Of a stretch of 16,125 nt of DNA, positions 7,697-14,299 are shown in pieces (positions within the stretch are counted from its first letter, which is position 1; every line of letters begins with the position of its first letter). Below the pieces are notes generated by a model that saw only the letters and a list, made by a program, of their open reading frames with translations, was not told the DNA's origin and made no database searches. Source of the DNA: Anoxybacillus sp050480245 (lineage in GTDB: Bacteria > Bacillota > Bacilli > Bacillales > Anoxybacillaceae); the NCBI GenBank assembly GCA_050480245.1, contig JBCNEQ010000057.1; one strand, written 5' to 3'. The position numbers and the translations under genes were made by a program.

Positions 7697-9059
7697 TGAA
7701 TTGATGGATTATGCGAAAAGTTTATCGGACGGCGATACAAGGGAACAAATTGTTTCCGCTATTTTCCAAACATCAAGAGACATTTGCAAAGAAACTATTA
7801 CGTACACAAAACGTGAAAAGCTGCATGAAACCGAAAAGCTCGATCGTATTTTTACTTCAAAAATCTGGGGATTTCCTATTATGCTCGCCATGCTTGCCGT
7901 CGTTATTTATATCACAATCGCTGGCGCAAACGTTCCTTCTTCGCTGCTCGCTGAATTTTTCGGATGGTTTGAAGGATATATAACGCTTGCTCTTGAGAAA
8001 ATGCATGCCCCAGAGTGGCTGCACGGAATTCTCGTGCTAGGATTGTACCGTGGCACAACGTGGGTCGTGAGCGTCATGTTGCCGCCGATGGCGATTTTCT
8101 TCCCGATTTTTGCTTTGCTCGAAAACTACGGATATCTTCCACGCGTTGCTTTTAACATGGACCGGTTATTTAAAAAGTCAGGAGCGCACGGAAAGCAGTC
8201 GCTGACGATGGCGATGGGGTTCGGCTGCAACGCTGCGGCGATCATGTCCACAAGAATTATCGAGTCGCCACGTGAACGAATGCTGGCCATTTTAACGAAC
8301 AACTTTGTCCCTTGCAACGGCAGATGGCCGACGTTAATTTTGCTTGCTTCATTATTTATGGCAGCTGGCTATACAGGTGGCTGGAAGACGTTGATGACAG
8401 CAAGTGTGGTCGTCGCGATGGTCGTATTTGGAATCGTCGTCACCCTCACCGTTTCCTGGGTGTTATCCAAAACCGCGTTACGCGGCATGCCGACCCATTA
8501 TACGCTCGAACTTCCGCCATACCGGCGGCCAAAAATATGGGATACGATTGTTCGCTCCACATTGGATAAATCCATTTACGTCTTAAAGCGGGCTGTAACA
8601 GTCGCTGCTCCAGCTGGCGTGTTGACATGGGTGTTAGCTAACATTCATATCGGTGATACAACAGTCCTTGCTTATGTCGCCCATTTGCTTGATCCGTTTG
8701 CCCGCCAGTTAGGACTCGACGGCTACATTTTGATGGCGTTCATTTTAGGGCTCCCTGCCAATGAAATTGTGCTTCCGATTTTATTGATGGGGTATTTATC
8801 GACAGGAGCGTTAACCGAAGTTGATGGGCTTCATTCTCTGAAACAAATTTTCCTCGACCACGGCTGGACATGGCTGACGGCGTTAAATATGATGCTGTTT
8901 TCGTTGCTTCACTATCCGTGCGGGACAACACTCATCAATATTTATAAAGAAACGAAAAGCAAAAAATGGACGTTTGTGGCGTTCGCACTTCCAACAGGTA
9001 TTGCGATTGCCGTAACGTTTACAACCGCCCATATCGTACAGTGGCTAGGGCTCCTTTAA
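7665..9059 (+). CDS. feoB: FeoB, C-terminal membrane permease part (split gene)
   Basis: This 464-residue polytopic membrane protein holds the rest of the FeoB inhibitor helices (about 10-65) and both Gate domains of the Fe(II) channel. Landmarks are EKLDRIFTSKIWGFPIML at the first membrane segment, the Gate block LLENYGYLPRVAFNMDRLF (151-169), GFGCN (185-189), FVPCNGRWPTL (214-224), LGLPANEIVLP (361-371) and YPCGTT (417-422). The cysteines at 188, 217 and 419 are candidates for the iron path. The PCNGR form differs from the PCSAR-like form of the enterobacterial type. The start ATG at 7665 has AAAGGGGGTG (7648-7657) eight bases upstream, which favours real initiation, and it overlaps the GTPase ORF by 32 bases. 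A strong terminator follows. Without the GTPase half this part would be called a nucleoside-recognition (Gate) domain protein. Confidence 0.88.
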   Translation: MRATVPLNPFDELMDYAKSLSDGDTREQIVSAIFQTSRDICKETITYTKREKLHETEKLDRIFTSKIWGFPIMLAMLAVVIYITIAGANVPSSLLAEFFGWFEGYITLALEKMHAPEWLHGILVLGLYRGTTWVVSVMLPPMAIFFPIFALLENYGYLPRVAFNMDRLFKKSGAHGKQSLTMAMGFGCNAAAIMSTRIIESPRERMLAILTNNFVPCNGRWPTLILLASLFMAAGYTGGWKTLMTASVVVAMVVFGIVVTLTVSWVLSKTALRGMPTHYTLELPPYRRPKIWDTIVRSTLDKSIYVLKRAVTVAAPAGVLTWVLANIHIGDTTVLAYVAHLLDPFARQLGLDGYILMAFILGLPANEIVLPILLMGYLSTGALTEVDGLHSLKQIFLDHGWTWLTALNMMLFSLLHYPCGTTLINIYKETKSKKWTFVAFALPTGIAIAVTFTTAHIVQWLGLL

Positions 9060-9064
9060 TGAAC

Positions 9065-9103
9065 ATCCCGCTTCCTTAGTTAAAAGGCAAGCGGGATATT
9101 TTG
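9065..9103 (+). terminator. Intrinsic terminator after feoB
   Basis: The stem atcccgctt (9065-9073) pairs with aagcgggat (9089-9097), extended by cc/gg with one bulged base. It is followed on the plus strand by attttgtta. It begins 6 bases after the feoB stop. The convergent phosphatase gene stops at 9104, so the hairpin may also act on that transcript. Confidence 0.85.
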
Positions 9104-9721
9104 TTATACCTCTTTCACTTCCTCTAAATGCGACACATCTGCTTCTACAAGCAACTCCAATCGCCCGTCTTTCACTCGAACGGTTGTAAGACTCGCACCA
9201 TGCATAAACGGCCGAGCCCAAAGTTCTTCCAGCGGGGCTTGTTTCAGACGAGTCACGATCGTTTTTAAGACAACTCCGTGCGTTACAATTACAATATTGC
9301 CGGAACGGTACTCATTGATGATGTCAGTTAATGCAGCAAACGCCCGATTTTGCACGTCACTAAATCGTTCCCCTCGCTTCGGGGCGTACAAGTGCGGCTC
9401 ATTCCAAAAATGGTGAAACAAAATGGGGTCGAACCGCTGAATTTCGTCATGCGTTTTTCCTTCCCAATCCCCGAGATGGATTTCCCGCAATCTTTCCTCT
9501 TGATAAATCGGAATCAACCGCTCCCCACGGATGATCTTTGCTGTATCAAGCGCCCGTCCGCTTGTGCTCGCATAAATTGCTGTCAAATCGACTTCCTCTA
9601 ACCTTTTCCTAAGCCGGCGCGCATCTTCCCTGCCTTTTTCCGTCAGCGGCGAATCTTGCCAACCTTGCATGCGCTTCTCTATATTCCACTCCGTTTCCCC
9701 ATGTCTTGTCAAATATAGCAT
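9104..9721 (-). CDS. Histidine phosphatase family protein, PhoE/phosphoglycerate-mutase-like
   Basis: This is a branch-1 histidine phosphatase. RHGETEWN begins at residue 6, with H7 as the phosphorylated histidine. SGRALDTA (54-61) supplies the phosphate-binding arginine, REIHLGDWEG (79-88) contains the likely acid E80, and THG (147-149) supplies the second histidine H148. At 205 residues it matches broad-specificity phosphatases such as PhoE of Geobacillus stearothermophilus better than the longer dPGM enzymes; the substrate is unknown. I start at ATG 9721, which has AAGGGGGGA at 9733-9741. An ATG nine codons upstream (9748) lacks a spaced ribosome binding site and would add non-conserved residues. 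The gene lies 39 bases after the GGDEF-EAL stop on the same strand and may be co-transcribed with it. Confidence 0.88.
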   Translation of the reverse strand: MLYLTRHGETEWNIEKRMQGWQDSPLTEKGREDARRLRKRLEEVDLTAIYASTSGRALDTAKIIRGERLIPIYQEERLREIHLGDWEGKTHDEIQRFDPILFHHFWNEPHLYAPKRGERFSDVQNRAFAALTDIINEYRSGNIVIVTHGVVLKTIVTRLKQAPLEELWARPFMHGASLTTVRVKDGRLELLVEADVSHLEEVKEV

Positions 9722-9744
9722 AAGCACGCTAGTCCCCCCTTGTA

Positions 9745-9780
9745 ACATACCCTCTCACCATTACGTGTTAGAGGGCATGT
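9745..9780 (-). other. Intergenic hairpin around the GGDEF-EAL stop codon
   Basis: On the minus-strand transcript ACATGCCCTCT pairs over 11 positions with AGAGGGTATGT (one G-U pair), with a 14-base loop that includes the stop codon of the GGDEF-EAL gene. It lies just upstream of the phosphatase ribosome binding site. There is no T-tract, so it is more likely a processing or translation-control stem than a terminator. Confidence 0.5.
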
Positions 9781-11515
9781 TTGCTCGGTTATATTGCTCA
9801 AGCCATTGCTTTAACTTTTCCGCTTCGAGCGATTTGCTGAAATAAAAGCCTTGGGCAAAATCACAGTGCATTTGTTGAAGGAGAGATAATTGGTGATTCG
9901 TTTCGACCCCTTCTGCAAGTACTTGAATATCAAGGCTTTTCGCTAAATGAATAATCGTATCGACAATCGTTGCATCTTTTGAATTTTCAACAATCCCTTG
10001 AATAAAGCTGCGGTCAATTTTTAACATCGACACCGGCAAATTACGGATATAGGCAAGCGATGAAAAACCGGTACCGAAGTCATCGATCGCCACTTGCACA
10101 CCGATGTTTTTCAACTCCGTTAAAATATGCCTGCCTGTTTCGATATTTTCCATCAATCCGCTTTCTGTCACTTCTAAAATTAAATGCTCCGGCGCAAAGC
10201 CAGTTTCGTTCAATATGTAAATGACATGACCGACCAGTTCTTTTCGATTCAACAAAAATGGAGATAAATTTACCGCTAATTTTAACTGCGGAAAATGGAC
10301 TTGCCACTCCTTTACTTGCCGGCATGCCTGCTCTAATACCCACAAGGTAATTTCAAAAATAAATCCGCTTTTTTCTGCAAGTGGAATAAATTCAAGCGGC
10401 GGAATTTCTCCAAGTTTCGGATGCCGCCAGCGAAGCAACGTTTCTACCCCCATCGCAGAGCCGCTTCCTAATTCGATTTTCGGCTGATAACATAAATAAA
10501 ATTGTTCACGCATAATTGCAAACGGAAGATCACGCTTAATCACCGCCGCCTGGTTTTGAACGGGCTGGTAAAAATAATAGCCGTTTTTTCCGCGATCTTT
10601 CACATAGTAAAGTGCTTGATCGGCATATTTCATCAGTTGTTCTTGGTCGTCCGCATCACTCGGAAAAAACGCAATGCCGATCGAAAGCGTCGATTGAATC
10701 ATTTGTTTTTCGTAACGGAACGGCTGGTGAAACGCCTGAATCAACCGCTCCGCTAACTCGGACACTTTTTCTTTTGTTGCATTCGTCAACAATAGCACAA
10801 ATTCATCTCCGCCAATTCGCGCAAAAAAATCATCAGCACGCAACACCGCTTGAACCCGCTTCACCGCCTCTTTTAAAAAATAATCTCCCGCCTGGTGCGA
10901 AAAATGATCATTAATCCATTTGAACTTATCAAAATCCAAATAGCATAAGGCAAACGTCGTCTGCGCTTCAACAAGCTGACGTATATATTTTTCAAAATAA
11001 CTGCGATTGGCAATGCCAGTTAACGAATCAAAATAAGCGAGCTGATGCAATTTTTCTTCATATTTTTTGCGCTCACTAATATTTTTCGCCGTAACAACAA
11101 TGTAATCAAGCTGATCGTCCTCATTTAAAATCGCTTTTCCATGAGCTTCCATCCATACCCATTCGCCTTGTTGGTTGAGTCTACGAAATTCTACGGTTTG
11201 TTGCTCGTTCGTTCCATATAACATTTGTAATTTTTCTTGCAAAAGCAACACATCTTCCGGATGTACGTAACGAAACAAATCGTTCTTCAAGCATTCTTCT
11301 CGAACGATACCGAACGTGTTTTCAAAAGAAGGAGAAATATACGTTACTTTTCCTTCATTAGAAAGAATTAAAATGTAGTCGGATGAATGTTCAGCGATGA
11401 TCCGAAACCATTTTTCGCTTTCTTGCAGCGCCGCTTCCATCTGCTTTTGTTCTGTTCGATCGCGTAATACGCATAAAATAGCGCAAACGTTTTCTAAGCG
11501 AACAGTGCCAGGCAC
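9761..11515 (-). CDS. PAS-GGDEF-EAL cyclic-di-GMP protein, apparently 5'-truncated
   Basis: This is a bifunctional-type c-di-GMP protein. Residues 7-26 (RLENV..RDRTEQKQM) look like the tail of an upstream PAS domain, followed by a complete PAS (about 31-150). The GGDEF domain (about 158-315) has an intact GGDEF motif at 235-239 and an inhibitory RxxD site (R226-D229), so diguanylate cyclase activity is plausible. The EAL domain (about 330-575) has ETL (358-360) in the motif position, with NLS, EVTES, DDFGTG (478-483), KIDRSF and AEGVET present, so phosphodiesterase activity is also plausible. The first usable start, GTG 11515, lies inside palindromic repeat copy 2 and has no ribosome binding site. 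The reading frame stays open only to a TAA at 11561-11563. No membrane segment remains. The 5' end has probably been lost; the product may be unexpressed or altered. Confidence 0.85.
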   Translation of the reverse strand: MPGTVRLENVCAILCVLRDRTEQKQMEAALQESEKWFRIIAEHSSDYILILSNEGKVTYISPSFENTFGIVREECLKNDLFRYVHPEDVLLLQEKLQMLYGTNEQQTVEFRRLNQQGEWVWMEAHGKAILNEDDQLDYIVVTAKNISERKKYEEKLHQLAYFDSLTGIANRSYFEKYIRQLVEAQTTFALCYLDFDKFKWINDHFSHQAGDYFLKEAVKRVQAVLRADDFFARIGGDEFVLLLTNATKEKVSELAERLIQAFHQPFRYEKQMIQSTLSIGIAFFPSDADDQEQLMKYADQALYYVKDRGKNGYYFYQPVQNQAAVIKRDLPFAIMREQFYLCYQPKIELGSGSAMGVETLLRWRHPKLGEIPPLEFIPLAEKSGFIFEITLWVLEQACRQVKEWQVHFPQLKLAVNLSPFLLNRKELVGHVIYILNETGFAPEHLILEVTESGLMENIETGRHILTELKNIGVQVAIDDFGTGFSSLAYIRNLPVSMLKIDRSFIQGIVENSKDATIVDTIIHLAKSLDIQVLAEGVETNHQLSLLQQMHCDFAQGFYFSKSLEAEKLKQWLEQYNRANMPSNT

Positions 11516-11521
11516 TGTTCG
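11499..11521. repeat. Palindromic repeat, copy 2 (compensated variant)
   Basis: A perfect 11-1-11 palindrome with arm cgaacagtgcc. It differs from copies 1 and 3 by one base in each arm, and the two changes are complementary, so pairing is preserved. It covers the GTG start of the GGDEF-EAL ORF and supplies its first codons. Confidence 0.9.
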
Positions 11522-11540
11522 TAATTGGTTTGTACTAAAT

Positions 11541-11563
11541 ATTTTGCATAAAGGAAACTTTTA
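11541..11563. promoter_or_regulatory. MntR-operator-like box 1
   Basis: The core attttgcataaaggaaact resembles the manganese-responsive MntR operator of Bacillus mntH and mntA as I remember it (TTTGC..AAGGGAAACT type). The same pattern recurs at 11651-11673. It lies 26 bases upstream of the GGDEF-EAL GTG start. The assignment is from memory and needs a matrix scan. Confidence 0.45.
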
Positions 11564-11633
11564 GGGTAAAAAAAATTGCTCCTACACTTAGAATTAGATA
11601 TATGTAAGAGCAAAGAAAATGTTGCCTAAATAA

Positions 11634-11661
11634 ATTGTACCTCCGAAAGAATTTTAGTCAA
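11634..11661 (-). promoter_or_regulatory. Leftward sigma-A-type promoter
   Basis: On the minus strand TTGACT (11661-11656) and TACAAT (11639-11634) are separated by 16 bases; both hexamers match consensus at 5/6. Transcription would start near 11627 and run through box 1 into the truncated GGDEF-EAL ORF. The -35 lies inside MntR-like box 2, the geometry expected of repression. Confidence 0.55.
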
Positions 11662-11673
11662 GGGAAACTTTTA
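11651..11673. promoter_or_regulatory. MntR-operator-like box 2, over the -35
   Basis: This box begins attttagtcaagggaaact and matches box 1 at most positions, including the entire ggaaactttta end. It covers the -35 of the leftward promoter, so a bound repressor would block it. Confidence 0.45.
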
Positions 11674-11704
11674 TTACTTATTAGTTCTTAGGCTCTCTAA
11701 AATA

Positions 11705-11730
11705 TTGAACAAGGTACTGACCTTGTTCAA
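11705..11730 (-). terminator. Hairpin, likely terminator of the czrA-czcD transcript
   Basis: A perfect 11-bp stem (ttgaacaaggt at 11705-11715, accttgttcaa at 11720-11730) has a 4-base loop. On the minus strand it is followed by TATTTTAG, a modest T-rich tail. It lies about 100 bases after the end of the czcO remnant, where an ancestral czrA-czcD-czcO operon would end. A protein-binding palindrome is the alternative. Confidence 0.5.
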
Positions 11731-11834
11731 ACCATTTAATAATATTTGAAACTTATGTTTGAATGAATACTCTCCCACTTACGTTAAGCTTAGAAGGGCT
11801 ATAAAAAGTTCTAACCATAACATTGCCATCACCT

Positions 11835-11972
11835 TCAATGGTTTAAAAAATCATTTATCAAATACTCTGCATCGGCACCCACTCCTCCAATAAGAGCGGA
11901 TCCTCTTCGATACTGCCACGGCAATCCTAAGAAATATAATCCTTGTACAGAATCAACCAGCTCCGAAGAGGG
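11835..11972 (-). pseudogene. czcO: Remnant (3' end) of a CzcO-like flavin monooxygenase gene
   Basis: Directly after the czcD stop codon, and in the same frame, 45 sense codons and a TGA remain. They encode GLYFLGLPWQYRRGSALIGG followed by VGADAEYL. This is the characteristic C-terminal block of CzcO/TrkA-like NAD(P)/FAD-dependent oxidoreductases. In Bacillus subtilis, czcO follows czcD in one CzrA-controlled operon, so the position is what one expects. The N-terminal FAD- and NADPH-binding glycine motifs are absent, so more than 85 percent of a roughly 340-residue gene has been deleted. There is no start codon or ribosome binding site. A deletion joined the czcD 3' end to the czcO 3' end. 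Confidence 0.75.
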
Positions 11973-12929
11973 TTAGATTCTCATTTCCCCGTGATGGATT
12001 TGAGAGGTTTCAATTTGAATGGTTGTATGCTGAATTTTAAAGTGTTCCTCAATAAAATGGATCGCTTCTTGTAAAACCTTTTGGCTGTCTTGATGATCTT
12101 CAATCAAAATATGGCAACTTAATGAGTCCAACCCTGAAGTAATTGTCCAAATATGAAGGTCGTGAACGTCAATCACTCCTTCAATACTTTCTAAGGCTTT
12201 TTTCACTTCATTTTGGTCAATGGTAATAGGCGTTCCTTCCATCAAAATATGAACCGTATGTTTAATAACTCCCCAAGCACCTTTCAAAATTAATAAAGCA
12301 ACCAAAACTGAAATAATGGGGTCTGCAATATACCAACCAAAGAGCCACATAACGAGTCCTGCAACAATGGCTCCAACAGAACCTAAAGCATCTCCGATAA
12401 CGTGAAGATAGGCACTACGAAGATTGACATTATTTTTAACATCACCTTTTCTCATTAACGCCCAGGCGCTTAAAAGGTTGGCAAAAAGTCCAATGAATGC
12501 AATCAGCATCATAGAACCGCTAGCTACAGTTGGCGGGTTGTAAAAACGCTGAATAGCTTCCCATACGATAAATCCAGCGATAACAAACAAGGTAACTCCA
12601 TTAAATAAAGCGGCTAAGATTTCAAAACGATAAAAGCCATACGTTTTATTGGGGGAAGCTGGTTTGGTTGCAAACCAAATTGCAACTAAGCTAAGAATAA
12701 GTGAACTGGCATCACTAAGCATATGACCAGAGTCAGAAAGAAGGGCTAGGCTGTTTGTGATTAAACCTCCGAAAAACTCTAACAACATAATTCCAGAGGT
12801 GATGAGAAGGGCAATCGTAAGCCCCTTTTTATTACCTTCTCTGCCGAAGTCGTGGTGATGATGTCCGTGACCGTGATGATGGTGATGACCGTGGTGATCG
12901 TGAGAATGATGGTGATGATGATTATGCAT
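11973..12929 (-). CDS. czcD: Cation diffusion facilitator, CzcD-like Zn/Co/Cd exporter
   Basis: This is an inner-membrane proton antiporter that exports Zn(II) and related ions from the cytosol. The first 26 residues contain 19 histidines, a cytosolic metal-collecting tail. Six membrane segments follow (about 35-230). The transport site is H69-x3-D73 in TM2 and H176-x3-D180 in TM5; the His/Asp set is the Zn-type signature. The cytoplasmic C-terminal dimer domain (about 232-318) has VHDLHIWT (255-262) and SCHIL. The length of 318 is normal for CzcD. The ATG at 12929 has AAGGAGG (12939-12945) nine bases upstream, overlapping the czrA stop. It is second in a czrA-czcD operon; a remnant of czcO follows the stop directly. 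Confidence 0.93.
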   Translation of the reverse strand: MHNHHHHHSHDHHGHHHHHGHGHHHHDFGREGNKKGLTIALLITSGIMLLEFFGGLITNSLALLSDSGHMLSDASSLILSLVAIWFATKPASPNKTYGFYRFEILAALFNGVTLFVIAGFIVWEAIQRFYNPPTVASGSMMLIAFIGLFANLLSAWALMRKGDVKNNVNLRSAYLHVIGDALGSVGAIVAGLVMWLFGWYIADPIISVLVALLILKGAWGVIKHTVHILMEGTPITIDQNEVKKALESIEGVIDVHDLHIWTITSGLDSLSCHILIEDHQDSQKVLQEAIHFIEEHFKIQHTTIQIETSQIHHGEMRI

Positions 12930-12943
12930 TGTAAAACGCCTCC

Positions 12944-13252
12944 TTAATGATGTTCAGAATGGTCAATGGCTTGTTTTAATAATGAAATAACGTGTTCGTC
13001 ATCGCAGGAGTAAAATAGTGTTTTTCCTTCACGGCGATACTTAACCAGTCTCAGATTTCGTAACATACTAAGTTGGTGGGAAACAGCTGATTGAGACATT
13101 TCCAATACTTCTGCAATGTGATCTACATTGCACTCTTCTTGCGATAACAAATAAAGAATTTTGATTCTTGTTGGATCGGCTAATACCTTAAATATTTGCG
13201 ATACATTTTCAATGGTTTCAGATTTTAAGAAAGAATGGTCTTCGGTTTTCAT
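12944..13252 (-). CDS. czrA: ArsR/SmtB-family metal-sensing repressor, CzrA-like
   Basis: This is a dimeric winged-helix repressor that releases DNA when Zn(II) or Co(II) binds. The recognition helix region is MSQSAVSHQLSMLRNLRLV (52-70), and the wing is KYRREGKTLFYS. In the last helix D85, H87, H98 and H101 have exactly the spacing of the alpha-5 zinc site of CzrA (D84, H86, H97, H100). The CxC of the alpha-3 type (CadC/ArsR) is missing, the sequence there being EECNVDH. I start at ATG 13252, with GTGAGGGA just upstream, giving 102 residues. A start 15 codons earlier (13297) would lie within the operator. It heads the czrA-czcD operon and is probably autoregulated. Confidence 0.9.
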   Translation of the reverse strand: MKTEDHSFLKSETIENVSQIFKVLADPTRIKILYLLSQEECNVDHIAEVLEMSQSAVSHQLSMLRNLRLVKYRREGKTLFYSCDDEHVISLLKQAIDHSEHH

Positions 13253-13280
13253 TATGATTTCCCTCACTTTATTTATTATA

Positions 13281-13298
13281 TATGAGCATATGTTCATA
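13281..13298. promoter_or_regulatory. CzrA/SmtB-type operator
   Basis: The 18-base sequence tatgagcatatgttcata is an inverted repeat with 8 of 9 pairs matched, of the TGAAC-ATAT-GTTCA class bound by SmtB/CzrA/CadC repressors. It lies just downstream of the czrA -10 box, covering the start region of the transcript, so repressor binding would block transcription of czrA-czcD. Confidence 0.75.
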
Positions 13299-13306
13299 TG
13301 TATGTA

Positions 13307-13335
13307 ATAATATTTTAAATTCAGTTTTTTGTCAA
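13307..13335 (-). promoter_or_regulatory. Promoter of czrA-czcD
   Basis: On the minus strand a perfect TTGACA (13335-13330) is separated by 17 bases from TATTAT (13312-13307, 5/6 to TATAAT). Transcription would start at about 13300, immediately beside or within the CzrA-type operator. Confidence 0.75.
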
Positions 13336-13356
13336 GTTTAGGAAATGTTTTTTAAT
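13329..13356 (+). promoter_or_regulatory. Possible divergent promoter of the second CDF gene
   Basis: TTGTCA (13329-13334) and TTTAAT (13351-13356) are 16 bases apart, each 5/6 to consensus. The -35 boxes of the two divergent promoters overlap on opposite strands, so a repressor or polymerase at one would affect the other. A small inverted repeat, ctcat-5-atgag (13374-13388), lies between this promoter and the start codon. Confidence 0.4.
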
Positions 13357-13402
13357 GAAAATGGGTGATTTAGCTCATAATGAATGAGAGGAGGCTGATG
13401 AT

Positions 13403-14299
13403 ATGGGAGACAATCATAATCATTCCCACGTATCAGATAACAAAAAGGGATTAATGATCGCTCTTCTTATTACTTCGGGGATAACGGTTTTGGAGTTCTT
13501 TGGTGGACTGTTTACGAATAGCCTAGCATTACTATCGGACGCAGGGCATATGTTAAGCGATATTGGCTCTCTAGCTTTGAGCTTGTTTGCTATGTGGTTC
13601 GCCGCAAGACCCCCTTCTCCACGAAAAACATACGGTTTTTACCGATTTGAAATACTGGCAGCTATGTTGAATGGACTTCTCTTATTCGTCATTGCGGGAT
13701 TTATTTCTTACGAAGCTTATAAACGTTTTTTTGAACCTCCAACAGTCGCAAGTGGTACAATGATGCTCATTGCTACCATTGGATTGTTGGCAAACATCAC
13801 CAGCGCATTTATTTTGACAAAAAAAAGTGATACCAAAGAAAATGTAAATGTGCGAAGTGCCTATTTGCATATCATTTCTGATGCATTAGGTGCGATTGGG
13901 GCAATTGTGGCAGGGATTGTAATGTACTTTTTCGGCTGGTATGTGGCTGACCCCATCATCAGTGTTGTCGTGTCGCTATTAATCTTGAGAAGCGCTTGGG
14001 GTGTGGTAAGCAACTCCTTTCACATTCTTATGGAAGGAACGCCGATTACAATTGATATGGACAAAGTAAAGCAAACTCTTCAATCCATTGAGGGCGTAAA
14101 AGATGTTCACGATTTACACATCTGGACAATCACCTCTGGGTTGGATTCGCTCAGTTGCCATTTGCTCATTGATGATACCAAGGATAGTCAGGACATTTTG
14201 AAACAGTCCATCCAACGGATTGAAGAAGAATTTCACATCTTGCATACGACAATTCAAGTGGAAAAATCGGACTTACAACATACCGATTTAAGGGTATAA
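13403..14299 (+). CDS. Second cation diffusion facilitator, CzcD paralogue
   Basis: This is a membrane metal/proton antiporter closely related to the CzcD encoded at 11973-12929. The two align without gaps over most of their length with an offset of 20 residues, and share LLSDxGHMLSD, KTYGFYRFEILAA, ILMEGTPITID and VHDLHIWTITSGLDSLSCH. The transport sites H49-x3-D53 and H156-x3-D160 are intact. The main difference is the N-terminus: only 3 histidines (HNHSH) instead of 19. The length is 298 residues. The ATG at 13403 has AGAGGAGG (13387-13394) eight bases upstream. It is transcribed away from czrA and ends at a hairpin at 14300. The likely ions are Zn(II), Co(II) or Cd(II); how it divides the work with the first pump is unknown. 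Confidence 0.92.
   Translation: MGDNHNHSHVSDNKKGLMIALLITSGITVLEFFGGLFTNSLALLSDAGHMLSDIGSLALSLFAMWFAARPPSPRKTYGFYRFEILAAMLNGLLLFVIAGFISYEAYKRFFEPPTVASGTMMLIATIGLLANITSAFILTKKSDTKENVNVRSAYLHIISDALGAIGAIVAGIVMYFFGWYVADPIISVVVSLLILRSAWGVVSNSFHILMEGTPITIDMDKVKQTLQSIEGVKDVHDLHIWTITSGLDSLSCHLLIDDTKDSQDILKQSIQRIEEEFHILHTTIQVEKSDLQHTDLRV

Larger units (their letters stand above)
11522..11834. other. Gene-free stretch with regulatory debris
   Basis: I find no convincing gene in these 313 bases on either strand. The stretch is AT-rich and holds two similar 23-base boxes 110 bases apart, a leftward promoter and a perfect 11-bp hairpin, each listed separately. A 16-codon ORF with a weak ribosome binding site (11779-11829, minus strand) is too short to call. 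Confidence 0.7.

Noticed and set aside
9350..9601. 83-residue plus-strand ORF
   Set aside because: It is antisense to the well-supported histidine phosphatase, with no ribosome binding site.
11779..11829. Small peptide gene MAMLWLELFIALLSLT on the minus strand
   Set aside because: It has 16 codons, a poorly spaced ribosome binding site and no context. It could be the start of a lost downstream gene but cannot be supported.
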